Numbered from the stretch's first letter, positions 23,332 to 35,125 are shown. The stretch is DNA of 64,000 bases from Mesostigma viride (GCA_009746045.1 RPFO01000167.1:849431-913430); one strand, 5' to 3'. The notes: generated from the letters alone by a model not told the origin. Translations and numbers: made by a program.

Positions 23332-24996
23332 TTATTCCAGCAGCCGCAGCCGCCCCGTGTCCGCCAACATGCGCAACACGTGCACGCGGCTGAACACGTC
23401 GCACAGCGGCAGCTCGGGCGAATAACCCGCCTCCTTGGGGTAGTAGCAGCACGCGAGCCCGCCGCTTCTGGGGGAGCTGTACACGCGCTTGCCTCCGTCA
23501 CGCCGACGACGTCCCGGGGTGAACAGTACGCCGGAATTAGCACCACCGTTGCCGTTGCTGGCATCCGCGGCATCCAGAGCCGCCCCAACGTTGCCAGTAT
23601 TACTACTGCCACTGGCCCCGAGAGAGGAGTCCCCCGCAGGGGTCGCGTCGGCGGTGGCAGCCCCACCCGGCTGGAAGCCACTGGAAATGTTCACCCCAGC
23701 GCCGTACAGGTCCACCGAATCACACAGCTGGAGCGCGAGCACGGTCGCCAGCAGTATGGGCGGGACGCCCTTCTCCCCCAGCGACTCCTTGAAGCAGCCC
23801 ATGCCGAGCGCGACGACCGCGCGCCGCACACGCTCATGGATGCCCGCCACGTGGCGGATGAACACGGGAGAGAGGAGGAAACGCTTGTTCCCGGGGAACA
23901 CCTCCGCGAATGGGGCATACCCGTTGTGCTCTGGCGGCCGCAGCTGGGTGGACCCGCTCATCTGGCCAGGGACCGCGAGGATGTACGCGACCTTCTCGAC
24001 CGAGGGGTAGCCCCCCGCCCACCAGGTGGATGCGGTCACGAGCGACTTGCGCTCGCGCGAGATGACCTCGGTGCCCAGCATGGAGTGGACCATGCGCGCA
24101 TAGTCGCCCATGACCAGCCGGTGGGTGGTCTTGGACCCCACCCAGTGCTCAAACGAGGTGGTCGGCGCGTTGTCCAGACGCAGCACCATCGTATGCTTGT
24201 CAATCTCCTCGCCGCGCGTGGGGGTCACACCTGTCCCCGCGTCCGTCTTGACCGCCCCACCACGCTTCTTCCGGCCCGAACGGGTATCTTTGCCACTGCC
24301 AGGGCTGGTTGCCACAGTCGTGTTGTCAGCGGGGGTGGGCCTCGGGGGTGGCTTCCCGCTGCTGACCACCGCGCAGGAGCGGAACCGCGGCCGGTAGTCC
24401 TCACGGGGCAGGAGCGGGGTGACAAACGCCAGCGCGCTCGTCCACGCCTGCATGCACGCGCGGCTGTGGCACAGCGCCTTGGTGTACTTCTTGGCCCCCT
24501 TGGCGTTCACCATGAGCTCCACATCGGGCTCCAGCGCGCCCGCGCTGATGTTGTCAAAGGGTGGGCCCACGGCGGCTAGAAGAGACGGATGCTGCATCTC
24601 GACGAGGTCCACGCCGCAGTCCGCGCCCGCGTACGCGCGCCGGCACACGCACACGCCGCCGTCCAGGCACAGCCCGCGCCCGCGGCAACCGTAGGGGCAC
24701 CGCCGGGTGGAGCACTCCGGCCCGGTCCAGCTCGCGTGGCACACGCAGGCACCCTGGGGGGAGCAAGTCCCACGGCCGTTGCAGCCGGCCGGGCATTCCT
24801 CCAGGGGCTTGGGCGCCTCCACGTGGCCGCAGCTGTCGCCGAGGCCGCGCCCGGTGGTGGTGGAGTAGGGGAAGGACGACGGGTCGAGGTCATCGTCCCC
24901 TAGCCGGCGAGACAGGAGGTAGACGATGAACACCAGGTTCAGCACGGGCCAGACATTGAGGAGGGTTCGGAGAAAACGCCTGGGAAAGGCGACCAT
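23332..24996 (-). CDS. Sialyltransferase-like GT29 glycosyltransferase with two EGF-like modules
   Basis: Single-exon type II Golgi protein of 554 residues. A short basic N-terminus precedes a signal anchor (about 14-28, VWPLNLVFIVYLL-like). Two EGF-like Cys repeats follow (about 68-87, CPAGCNGRGTCSPQGACVC; 99-118, PYGCRGRGLCLDGGVCVC). The GT29 L motif is split: CAVVSSG at 208-214, then a 48-residue Lys/Thr/Pro-rich insert, then EIDKHTMVLRLDNAPTTSFE and VGSKTTHR at 264-293. The S motif is about 409-432 (PPILLATVLALQLCDSVDLY). Cys208 and Cys425 are the expected disulfide pair. A 70-residue Ala/Gly/Ser insert separates it from motif III (CCYYPKEAG, 516-524). The VS-motif His/Glu pair is not visible. 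The family transfers sugars from nucleotide donors; plant members are mostly not true sialyltransferases, so donor and acceptor are unknown. Confidence 0.85.
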   Translation of the reverse strand: MVAFPRRFLRTLLNVWPVLNLVFIVYLLSRRLGDDDLDPSSFPYSTTTGRGLGDSCGHVEAPKPLEECPAGCNGRGTCSPQGACVCHASWTGPECSTRRCPYGCRGRGLCLDGGVCVCRRAYAGADCGVDLVEMQHPSLLAAVGPPFDNISAGALEPDVELMVNAKGAKKYTKALCHSRACMQAWTSALAFVTPLLPREDYRPRFRSCAVVSSGKPPPRPTPADNTTVATSPGSGKDTRSGRKKRGGAVKTDAGTGVTPTRGEEIDKHTMVLRLDNAPTTSFEHWVGSKTTHRLVMGDYARMVHSMLGTEVISRERKSLVTASTWWAGGYPSVEKVAYILAVPGQMSGSTQLRPPEHNGYAPFAEVFPGNKRFLLSPVFIRHVAGIHERVRRAVVALGMGCFKESLGEKGVPPILLATVLALQLCDSVDLYGAGVNISSGFQPGGAATADATPAGDSSLGASGSSNTGNVGAALDAADASNGNGGANSGVLFTPGRRRRDGGKRVYSSPRSGGLACCYYPKEAGYSPELPLCDVFSRVHVLRMLADTGRLRLLE

Positions 24997-25927
24997 GCGC
25001 CCAACGTGATTGGGACGGTCTCAGCTCGGCGTACTGGTCTTCCAGGCTTTTACAAGCAGTGACTGCCTTCAGGGTGACCGAGGAAGGCTGCATGCGATGC
25101 AAGCCGGTGAGTGCATGCTCTAATACATTAGGCTTCGCAACCATGGACTTCCAAAACTACGTCCTATGCTCTGGTTCTCCCCATTTTACATTTAATTTTC
25201 TGCTTGCTCTTAGTGGTTCACTCGCGAACACCACTGAATACAGTTGTTACACCACGGCTGGCTCAAGCTTAGTCATACACGGATATCGCAATCGCCGTTC
25301 AACCAAACCTGTCAGAAACGCGAAGCACGTAAGATTCTATGTTTGAAAGACAGTTGCCTTCCCCTTTACAAATCCACGACCACTCTGCCATCCAAGTTTT
25401 GGCAGCATCTGTCCACCATGTCACTGAAAAAAAATGGGTGCCCCAAAATTATCGCTGCTTGCCACGTGCCTCGAACACAACGTTATTTCTCTCTGCCGTA
25501 CCAATGCTACGGGCGGCGCGGCGCTGCCAGCTGAAACTTCCTGGAAATAGTTACTGTACACCTATAGTTTTAAGTGTGGGCGGTTCCGCTTACGGCACTG
25601 TAGATAGCAGCTGATGGGAACATGCAGAAAACTTAGGACCGCTAGCCCCCTATAGTTTTAAGTTGAATCCCACGCAGGTCCCACGCGTTACTGTACTTAG
25701 ATGAATTCTTGGAAATATTCTGATAGAACTCGAGAGATTCCGTACTAGTGTACTGCCAGCCCCGATATACTAAATATATTCCGGCCCTCGGCCACTCCAG
25801 ACTCTGCTGCCCAGGTGCGGCGTGGGATTCAACTAAAACGAACTAACTAACTAACTGCCAGCCCCACTGCAGCGTGGGCAACAACAAGAAAAACAACTGC
25901 AACATGACAACAACGCGCTGTGTTCCA
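24997..25927. other. 5' flank of GT29 and intergenic sequence
   Basis: No gene recognised. The phrase CCCCTATAGTTTTAAGTT recurs with variation at 25559 and 25650. Confidence 0.5.
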
Positions 25928-25942
25928 AAAATGAATGCCACT

Positions 25943-26869
25943 TAAATTTGGATGGGTCTTAACCAAGGGGGACATCAGAACCAGCAAATGTATATGTATC
26001 TTTGAGTACACCGCAGATTGGGGTTATGATATCTTGTTGCATACGTACCATCAGCCACATCCGGGCCGAGCCCGCTGGGGAATACATTGGCCGGGCTACA
26101 CTTGGGTTAAGATGATTACCCTGGCGGTAGACCACCCTCTCGTGGACCGCAGGGCCACTGATGTACAACACCTTTTGATGCATAGGGCGATAGGGGTCTG
26201 TGCTACGCTCCACGAGCGTTTTGGTCATGATGCATCATGCCTGTGCACGCACCCTAGTGAAACCATTGAGCACAGGTTTCTTTATTGTAATCTCCCTGGG
26301 GTTTGGACGTGGCTCATTAACATCTGGGCCGCATGGACGGCATCGCCACCCACTCTCCCAATCAGCGTGCGTACCATCATTTTCGGTATTGCTGGCACAC
26401 CAGGGACCGAGCTTTCAGTTTCCCAAGCAGAATGGATATGGCTACGCACTACTATGCTATACGCGATATGGACCATACGCAACGAGACCGTCTTTAAGGT
26501 CCGCGAGGAGTATACCCGCGGCGGCGTAGTCCGGCGCTTTATATACCTATGGAATGCGGCTATGCGCCGCTACTGGCTGTTAGCTCAGGAACAACACAGG
26601 GTGTGGGACCCAGGGCCCAATAACGACAAGCCCAGCCCGCTCCAGCTTTTTCATGATCTACTGGGCCGTAATCAGGTATTCACCAGTATGCCTCATGGCG
26701 ACATTACTCAGGTCCAATGGCTTCCCTGGTCTAATAACGCGCCCTATTAGCCTTTCACCTGTCACCGCCACACGTGTGTGTGCCCACCTTCATTAGGATT
26801 CGCTGATACTCATTTCCCCTCTCACCTCTTTGGTCCATAATTGGCTAATAAAATATACCCATTTCCCCG
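25943..26869 (+). mobile_element. 5'-truncated LINE with zf-RVT domain and 15-bp target duplication
   Basis: Perfect 15-bp direct repeats AAAATGAATGCCACT at 25928-25942 and 26870-26884 bound the insertion. Inside, one open frame runs to TAG near 26750 (about 270 residues if the upstream ATG in the target is counted). It carries CLCTHPSETIEHRFLYCNLP, the zf-RVT pattern found after the reverse transcriptase of many LINEs, then WIWLRTTMLYAIWTIRNETV. The reverse transcriptase itself is missing, as expected for 5' truncation. The 3' tail is not poly(A); it ends in AT-rich sequence before the repeat. The insertion lies 440 bp upstream of the GT8 gene and looks fairly recent. Confidence 0.88.
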
Positions 26870-27325
26870 AAAATGAATGCCACTGTGGCCTGTAGCTGTC
26901 ATATTCCAGTCATATTCCCATCGTCCTGTAGCATTGGCTGGAGGATGACACCCTGCCACCTCCTGCCACGCGGGCACGTGGACGCACACCGCTTTCTGGC
27001 CGTGCAATGTGCATCCCGCCGTCGGCTTTTTCCGTGGCGGGAAGCCCCTCGCTTACGGGCTACGGCACATGGCTGCCCATCTGTACGTGAAGCGTACGTA
27101 TATAGGATCGCGTGGCTGGGGCGATGTGCACGGTTTGCTGCGAGCTATGGGGGGGCATGGAACAGGAATAAGCAGGCTGCATGTCGAGATAATAATGGCC
27201 AGGAGTCCAGGGGAAGCTCGGTACCTTTGAGGTAGGATATTTTGGTATTCTGCTTTCGTGTGCCCCGTGATAATGTCGAAAATAAGCATAGCTCGTTAGG
27301 GCCGCCTTCAATTCGTTTGATAACC

Positions 27326-30007
27326 ATGGAGCAGGCGTGCTATTCCCGGTGGATGCTCCCTCTTCTTTTAGCTGTATTCTGCAGTGTCCTTGAAACATCA
27401 GTGTGCGCGGGACTGACATGGAAGACTTTTAACCCGAGGAATGTTAATCCATTGGATGAGGAGGATTTGGTTAATGAGGCCGCCAGGGACCTTCTTCCGG
27501 GAAAGTACGCATATGCGTCCATGGTCTATGGTGGTACAGCAAGGGATTTCGAGTTCTTCACTGCAACTCGCGTGATGTTCCAATCCTTACGGGCCACGGG
27601 CACAACGGCCGACTTGGTTGTTATGGCTTCGGACAATGTACCGCAGAAGTGGATTGACATATTGTAAGTCCAAGCCAAATCAAGCCAACGAAATATGTTT
27701 TCGCTTACATCATGAAACTATTGGTTAGTTTTATTCCTGCCAGTCGGTATCCTAGGCACTATATCACCTATGCCTTCCGTCGTGTAGCTACGGCACGAGT
27801 CTGACTTAACTGCGTTTCGCCTGGAATGTGTTTCCCCGTGCGTTTGCTGGCAGCGAGTCGGATGGCTTGATCGTCAGGGTATTTCCAAACGCTCCGAACC
27901 CGTACGCATCCCTGAACAATTTCCAGCCCCGATTCCTCTATGCCATGAATAAGATTTGGGCGTGGAAGATGACGGAGTACCGGCGGGTTGTGATGCTGGA
28001 CGCCGACAACTTGTTCCTGAGGAATATTGACGAGCTCTTCCACTGCGGCGAGTTCTGTGCCGTGTTCGTGAACCCATGCATCTTCCATACTGGACTGGTC
28101 GTTCTTGAGGTGAGCAACACCAGGCTAAAGCGTTGGGGCCATCGCACTTCCTTTATGCTCCAAGCAGTCGACTGCGTTTCCATTAGCAAGCCTTGCAAGA
28201 TCATGACATGCTCAACCCACAAGGTAAAATATATGTGTGTGTGTGTGTGTCTGAGTCCATTCATGGCATGTCAAGGTCAAGCTTCCGGCCCTTTGCCCGA
28301 GTTTCCAGCTGGCATGTCATGTTTCCTGTGGCATGTCTGGCTCAGGCCTTTCAACTTTGGCTTCGTTTTCATTTTTTTACAGCTATGATGTGAGACGGAT
28401 TGGAATTGTTAAACTCTCATTTCCATACATGCACTCAGGAGAATCTTATAAGAAACTGCCGTGCGCCAGCCAGACTTACTGGACCTTTCTGTCTCTAGCT
28501 ACGGGGAGGGTGTGTGCACTGGCTAGGTCGACATGTTCATGAGCTGCCTTCAGGGGCTAGTCATGCTGCTGCCAGCTTAGTACATGGCATGCAGCTTAGT
28601 ACATTGTTGACAGTGCGTCAGGTTGACTGCGCCTAGGATACAACGGGAGCAGCCGTTGCCAGCCTTGGTTTCACTTGTCCGTAGACTGGCCACTCCTCGT
28701 GGCAGCATTCCCGATGTGGTGAGTGCATGGGACGCTGACACTTGCGCACCTTGGGAGGCTTTGGGTTCCAGGGAAGCAAAGGGGCCCGGGGGGGCTGGAT
28801 TAACGAAATTAGGGTGCGCAGGAGACTTTGGGTTCCAGGGAAGCAAAGGGGCCGGGGGGGATTGCATGAACGAAATGAGGGTGCGCTCTCTCTGGCTGCT
28901 AGGGCGCACCTTGGCCTCACTTTGGCCATGTACTCGCCTTCTCCTCACCGAGAATCATCGATCACTTAGTTATTGCCTTGATCGATTTTTGGCATGTTGC
29001 CTTGATCACTGAGGCCTATTGCCTTGATCGATTTTCGCCTAGTGCCTTGATCACTGTGGCCTATTGACTTGATCACTTTTGGCCTATTGACTTGATCACT
29101 TTGGCCTATTCCCCATCCCCTCGGCGGGTCTTTTCCACAGTGCATCGTAAACCCACATGGCAGGCAGCATGGTAGAGCCTGTCCTTACCATCCATGGGCA
29201 AGTTGCTTGCACTACGTTCTCCCCAAACGCAACCCAGCCATCGCGTATTACAGATTTTTGTATGATAAATTGCAGATGGTGTGCATTCATCTCAACTGTC
29301 TGTACTACTTTGTTTCTGTCCCCACAGCTTTGATCTATTCTCAGCCCTTTCCCTTCCCTTTCCCCCCCCACCCAGCCGTCCAACGACGCACTGACGGAGG
29401 GGCTTGACACCGTTCCTTCTTATTAAAAGCTCTTTCTGTCCTCCCCCCCACATCACCACCCCTGAGCCATCCAATGGTATTGTCATGCTGGACAATTTAC
29501 ACGCTGGACAGGGCTCTGGTGTCTCAACCTCTTCAAGTATCGACATGATTGATAGGAACGAAATGGTTGCCCCTACTGCCTGATTCTACTCCCATCCCTC
29601 TGTCCCCTGCCCCAGCCGTCCAACGACACGCTGACGGACATGCTGGACAAGCTGGACGAGCTGCCCTCCTATGACGGGGGGGACCAGGGCTTCCTCAACA
29701 GCTACTACGAGGACCTGCTGGTGGCCACCGCGTTCGAGCCGGGGGTGCACAAGAACCTGGACAAAGGGCTGTACCGGCTCACGTTCGGGTACCAGATGGA
29801 CGCCGTCTATTATTGTACGTGTGCGGGCCCGGTTGTTACCGCTGTCACTAGCAGTGCTGCAACATTCATCATTCTAGCGTTGCCACTGCTCCTACCACCG
29901 TTACTTCCACCACCACCACCGCTGCCCCAACCACCACCACCACCACCACCACCACCACCACCACCACCACCGCCACCACCACCACCACCGCCACCACCAC
30001 CACCACC

Positions 30008-30067
<60 letters not shown>

Positions 30068-31350
30068 ACCACCACCGCCACCACCACCACCGCCGCCGCC
30101 ATCCCCCACCCCACCCCCACCCCCACCCCACCCCCCACCCCGCCGCCGCCGCCGCCGCCGCCGCCTTCACCACCACCACCACCACCACCACCACCACCAC
30201 CACCAGTCGTTATACCACCACCGCTGCTGCGACTATCACCACCACCACTACGGCGGTTGGATGGCATTGCTCTTTACGCTCTTGGTCCCAAGCGCCTAGC
30301 CAGCTGTTGTCAGTCTCTCCCAGTCCTCCTAAAGAGCGTTTGAAATGAAAGGGTTGCCCTGGGAAGGCATCGTCGGGGTGCGCAGTGACCCCCCGCCATC
30401 CGTTGCATCTCATCGCAACCTACCCGTGCCTGCCCCCAATGCCTCCTTTTCCCCGCACTGTACTACATATTCCCCGCATTCATGGCCGGCATGCCAATGG
30501 CTGTCCGTCAATGACCCACCCACAACTGGCCATGCCACCCGATTTACACTTCCCCCCGCCCTGCCCGACCCCGCCCTGTGTCCCCCGTGCACTTCCCCAC
30601 CCTCATACCTGACCCCTGATCCACCCCACACTGCCCCTGCCCTCCCTTTCCACCCAAACCTCTGCCCCCACCCCACCCCCACCCCCACCCCCACCCCCAC
30701 CAGACCAACGCTACAAGTGGGAGGTCCCCTGCTCGGAGAAAAGCGTGATCACCTTCCCCGGGCTGGCCCCCCTCAAGCCCTGGTTCTGGTGGTCCTTCCC
30801 CCTCCTCGAGCTGCCCTACTACTGGCACGAGCAACGCCGCGAGCTGATTGGTTACCGCCACGAGACGCCCGCCGCCGTGGCCCTCGCCATCACCTTCCTC
30901 ACCGTCATCGGTGTTGCGCTCTGCCTGGCCTGCTCCCAGTACCCGCAGCGCCGCCGCTGGCCGCGCTGCACGTCCCTCCTGCGGCCAGGGATGGTGAAAG
31001 CGCTCGCGGTGGGCGGGTTTGTGCTCTCCGCGTACCTCCCGTTCAAGCTCAACCCGACCACGCTGCACCCGGTCGTCGGCTGGCTGCTATTCCTAGAGCA
31101 GATGTTCGCGGTGCTCCTGTGCGTGTACTCACTGGGGGGTATCCCGGTGGCCATATTCGCGCCCATGCTGGCGGTCGTCACCCGCCTCACGCTCTTCGCG
31201 CTCCCCATCTACGCGTCCGTGCTCCAGAAGATCGTCGTCGCCGTCGCGCTGTGCTTTGTGGACGGGGCGGTGCTCCTGTGGACGTTCCACAAGGTGTTCT
31301 CGGCGATCGACGCGAGCTATGGTGGGCGGTCCTACGGGAAGCTGCCGTGA
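27326..31350 (+). CDS. IPUT1-like: GT8 glycosyltransferase, IPUT1/PGSIP6-like (four exons)
   Basis: Exons 27326-27663, 27854-28109, 29616-29814, 30704-31350; phases 2, 0, 1 agree and give 479 residues. A signal peptide (LPLLLAVFCSVLETSVCAG) is followed by the GT8 fold: YASMVYGGTARDF, then the metal-binding DAD at 162-164 (VVMLDADNLFLRNIDELF). Next come CAVFVNPCIFHTGLVVLEPS and YDGGDQGFLNSYY (217-229). The C-terminal exon has LKPWFWWSFPLLELPYYWHE and then about five transmembrane segments ending SYGGRSYGKLP. This order matches plant inositol phosphorylceramide glucuronosyltransferase, which puts GlcA on IPC in the Golgi to start GIPC sphingolipids. The plant protein is slightly longer. Function is inferred by family; other GT8 clades lack the multi-span tail. 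Confidence 0.85.
28960..29110. repeat. 25-27-bp tandem repeat in the GT8 gene intron 2
   Basis: Five to six diverged units built on GCCTTGATCACTGTGGCCTATT. Just upstream, 28750-28870 is a 70-bp tandem duplication (TTTGGGTTCCAGGGAAGCAA twice). Confidence 0.8.
29366..29510 (+). repeat. Decayed copies of the exon 3 acceptor and exon start
   Basis: 29373-29404 repeats the true acceptor and first 30 bases of exon 3 (CAGCCGTCCAACGACGCACT against CAGCCGTCCAACGACACGCT at 29613). A weaker copy begins near 29463 (AGCCATCCAATGGTATTGTC..ATGCTGGACAA). Both lie in intron 2, 240 and 150 bp upstream of the real exon. Confidence 0.75.
29885..30205. repeat. (CCA/CCG)n trinucleotide array in the GT8 gene intron 3
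   Basis: About 320 bp of CCA, CCG and CCCA units directly after exon 3. The frame stays open as poly-Pro, but the donor at 29815 and the acceptor at 30703 skip it. Confidence 0.93.
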
Positions 31351-33090
31351 GGGCGCTCGCCTGCCCTTGCCAGCGCACGCGGTCCTGTAGGAAATACCTG
31401 GGCGTGGCCTCAGGAGTTGCCCGCGGGGCCTGTCGTGGCCAGGCCGCCCTTTCCAATGGACGGGCGCCCTGCGGTGGACCCCAGGCTTGGCCGTGGAGAA
31501 GTTCCCTACCATTAAGTGGTTAACTATTAGCCCTACCATGGACAGAGCGTACGGCGATTCGCAGCGGGGCCTGCCGTTGTCAGTCTTTGCCGAGGCGGAC
31601 CCTTGTGGGCGTCGGGCATCGCCATGGCGAGCTGGCTGCAATCCCTCGCCATGCCCAGTTGGCTGTTATGAAACAAACTAATTCGATGCCCAGGAACCGG
31701 CTGCCCCTCTGTTGTAATGTTCAGGGCCTGCTGTTTACCGGCAAGTAAGCACTGAGCCCTACATGGGACGAGAGCGGAAGGGTGTTTTGGAACTGGGGAG
31801 TCATGCCACGGGGATGTTTTCCCCACCGCAGTGATACGCCACAATGCCCGACCAAGCGTGATGGGCTCAGTCGATGATGGGCATCTGAGAGTGATGGGCA
31901 TCGGAGAGAGATGGGCATCCGAGAGTGACGGGCATCCGAGAGTGATGGGCATCCAAAAATGATGGGCTCGGTGATGGGAATCGTGATGGGCTCGCGGAGG
32001 GACGCTGTGGATGAGGTGGCGGTTGACTAGCTTGAAGTGGCTGGGTGGCAGCGGGACAGATTACAGGAGTATGCCGCCATTACCTCTGGGGTTGTTATGC
32101 TCGCGTCGGACAAGAAGTGGAGAGGCACACTACCTTGTGAAGGATACTGCCCTGTATGGACTGGGCTCTGCATTGGGGTTTGATCGTGTGGGCGCGGTCA
32201 TTGCTGGGGCCAGTCCACCAGGCATTGGACGGCACCTGTGAGGACTGGAACCAGGGACCGCAAGAGGTGAATGGACAACAGCAGGTCTTACATGGGCAAG
32301 CCTTTTCACCGCTGGCGTCTGTCTGCGCAGGGATCGGGTTCTGGGGTGTTTTGGTAAGGAAACCGAGCCCAGCAAGGAGAGGGGGTCATTTTGGTAGCAT
32401 GGGTGGCGGGAGGGGGCGTCGCTAGTGCCTGCTCGTGTAATTATGTACTCATAGTCTCAGTTCACATAGGATTCTGCGCGGACACACAACGGAAACACGA
32501 AACGGGCTGTCGTGCATGGCGGTTGCGTTCACGTCGGTGGCGTACCCCCTCTACCGGTGCACGCGGGATGAGTGGCGTAGTCCCTTGTGGTCGCGCTGAA
32601 CAGCATGTAAAGCCCAAGCTTGGGTGTGGGAGGTGCATGGGTTGGGATGGAATGTTGTGTGTCCTAAAGATCCCTACCGACATGTATGGGGTTGGCTGAA
32701 GATTTGTAAAGTGCCCAGGCGGCCAGGAGTTGGATGTTTGCATGGAGCTTGGGCCACAGTCAAGCGCTGCCAGGTTCTCTGCCAGGTCCAGTTGGTGATG
32801 AGCCAGGCGGGACTTTCATGTGAAACAAAGGCAGTGAGTGTTGTGGTGCGTGGGAGGAGTGGAGATATGTTGGGGTTGAAAGCAAACCCTGTCATGGAAT
32901 GGTCCGATCATCTCAGTCGCTTAGTAATTCCTCACATACAGGGTTGTGCCATCGTGAATACGTCATCATACTTGGATTTCAGTGCTCCATTTGTCATGAC
33001 GTGATCGGTTGTGAGGAACTAGAAAGCTTCAAATGGCTTCGCAAGCATGCGAACTTGTGTGTAAGTAGTACCAGGTTACATAGCATCTAG
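31351..33090. other. Intergenic; no gene recognised
   Basis: No convincing coding region. 31855-31990 contains six or seven tandem units of about 17 bp on GAGAGTGATGGGCATCC. Confidence 0.55.
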
Positions 33091-33098
33091 GGAGGTAT

Positions 33099-33135
33099 CA
33101 AGGAGACAACCAGGGCAGGCCAGAAATCGGGAGAA
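33099..33135 (-). mobile_element. 37-bp retrotransposon 3'-end insertion
   Basis: Same family as 5330-5366, opposite strand (CAAGGAGACAACCAGGGCAG..GGGAGAA). Direct repeats AGGTAT flank it (33093-33098, 33136-33141). Confidence 0.7.
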
Positions 33136-33614
33136 AGGTATGGTGAGCTAGCATTTGTAGAGGCAGAAAAATAAATCTTGGGGGAGATTAATAAATAATG
33201 GGGAAATGCTTTTCATGAGCAGCTGCGACATGAGTGCTTTGTATTAAAAGCATGTGGCTTGGCACACACTGGGCAAGCCTGGCATGAGCACTTTCCTTGT
33301 GACCATTGTGAAAGCTTTTCTGGGCCATTCAACTCGTGCTCCCGTTGGGGAGTCACGGCCTCATGATTGCAACGGCCTCATTAATTAATTAATTAATTAG
33401 ACTCATGCTCCCGTTGGGGAGTCACGGAGCATTAACCCCGATGGATGGGTGCAAACAGTCCTACCGGTCTAATCTATCTACAACGGCCTCATGATTGCAT
33501 AAATGTAACAAAAAGCAAAGGATAGATGTTGAAATGAGCGACCACGTTGTCCGCCTGAAGTAATTCATTTTTTCTTGGAAAGTCACGTTGTCATGTTTAC
33601 TGAACATACATTTT

Positions 33615-33639
33615 TCTGGCCTGTGCTGGTTGTCTCCTT
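33615..33639 (+). mobile_element. 25-bp retrotransposon 3'-end insertion with 10-bp target duplication
   Basis: TCTGGCCTGTGCTGGTTGTC..CTT between direct repeats CATACATTTT (33605-33614, 33640-33649). It is the shortest member of the family in this window. Confidence 0.72.
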
Positions 33640-34099
33640 CATACATTTTGTTGTCTCACATAATTCATTGGTCTATGTCTGAAGTGAGACAACTGATTGT
33701 CGCGTACCTATGCCGCCCACTCTGAGACAAGAACTTCCACTCACTCATGCCTGTCGAGTGCTCAACTTGTCGATGCCCTGCCCAACTCGCTAGCCTAGAA
33801 CGGCTGGCCTAAACCCAACTGTTGGCCCACTGAATGTTCAATCAGACCTTCCCTGGGCCCATCAATAAGCGTATACGTACTCCCGCTACACTTACCTGCG
33901 TGGCCGTCTCTACTGACCAACTGACGGGTCCAAGCTTTGCCGGCCGGCCCGGCCCGGCCCGGCGCCGGCCGGCCGGGTTCAGTTGCTGGACAGTCAGGCC
34001 AGCGTGCGGGTTGCAGTCGGTCTCCCGACGTCCGGCCATTTGTCGATCATTTGCCGGAGTGTGATTGTCATCGGTGGCCGAGCGGGTTCCGTCCGTCTT

Positions 34100-34350
34100 G
34101 GGAAATCAGTCAACCAATGGTCGACTCCCCTGACGTTAGACGCCGCAAGGCCCGCACCTTCAAAGAACAGCTAGTAGAGGACATGGGGGGCCTAGGCCTC
34201 TCCGTGATTTGGAAGAAGATGATGGACAAGGCCAAGTGGGCCCAGGTCATAGAGGACAATGAGCCCCCCCCTGTGGGGAAGCGCCCGCGTGTGCAAACCC
34301 ACGGGAGGCACGCCAGACAGCTCCCGCCCCTAGGGCCACGTGATGCTGTA
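34100..34350 (+). pseudogene. LINE reverse-transcriptase C-terminal tail relic (copy 2)
   Basis: Open frame from about 34117 ends RDAV-stop at 34350. It carries RRRKARTFKEQLVEDMGGLG and LSVIWKKMMDKAKWAQVIED, the C-terminal tail typical of non-LTR polyproteins, followed by a Pro/Arg-rich end. Upstream lies a GC-only stretch (33941-33978, CCGGCCGGCCCGGCCC-type) and no reverse transcriptase. Confidence 0.6.
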
Positions 34351-34359
34351 TAGATAGAT

Positions 34360-35125
34360 CAAAGAGACAACCAGCGCAGGCCAGAAATCGGGAGAATCCG
34401 GACCATGGTAGCTCGAGCCTGCCGTTATCTTTTCCGCGTTTTCGAGTCGTTCAGGATGATGAAGATGAATGGTGATGGAAATGTGTATCCTTGTGCATTG
34501 AAATTATGGCTGGCTTACGTGTGGAGCGACTAGATGACCTAGACGGTGGGGCCGGAAACAGCATGCTTGATCAGGGCGTGTGTTTCTAGCCTAACTGGCC
34601 GGGAGTGTCTAGTGGTGAGCACCATTGCTGCGATCGCTCTCCCACCATTTACGAGGAAATACCCGCAAATGGAAAACCACTGAAAAGGTCTAGCTAGTCA
34701 GTCATCACGTTAGCCATGCCATGATTCCAAACGTCCAAGAACTGCACACGGTGCAAAGGCAAAAAGCCGGAGGACAGCACTTTCAAATGTGCGGCGGGAA
34801 CCAAAAGCCCGCGGATGCCAGAAAACATCGTGTTGCGGCAGCGACGCGACGATGTGGACAACGAATCCAGTGCCAAGCTCGGAACGGCCGCAAAGGAGAT
34901 CTGGCATCACAGGGTTCAGATGTGCGGAGATACTATGCGATCCAGCCGGTCCACGACCTGTTTGTAGAGCTTGTGCCAAGGGGCAGCACCGAACAGATGT
35001 GGGTGACGTTGCAAAAAACATCGGACTTGACGGAGCATAATGGCTCGGTCATAGTCTTTGACCAGTAAACGCTGCAAGAGTTCAACAAGAGTCGTGATGA
35101 AATCAACACGATAAGAACAAAGACG
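34360..35125 (-). mobile_element. 5'-truncated retrotransposon copy, 766 bp, 7-bp target duplication
   Basis: Direct repeats GATAGAT at 34353-34359 and 35126-35132 bound the insertion. Sense is minus, with 3' end GGTTGTCTCTTTG at 34360. The first 550 bp from the 3' end match 13341-13890, and this copy extends about 216 bp further 5'. It inserted directly behind the LINE tail relic. Confidence 0.78.

Noticed and set aside
29640..30299. Poly-proline protein continuing from GT8 exon 3
   Set aside because: It is read-through of intron 3; the donor at 29815 and acceptor at 30703 give the conserved continuation YYYQRYKWEV.
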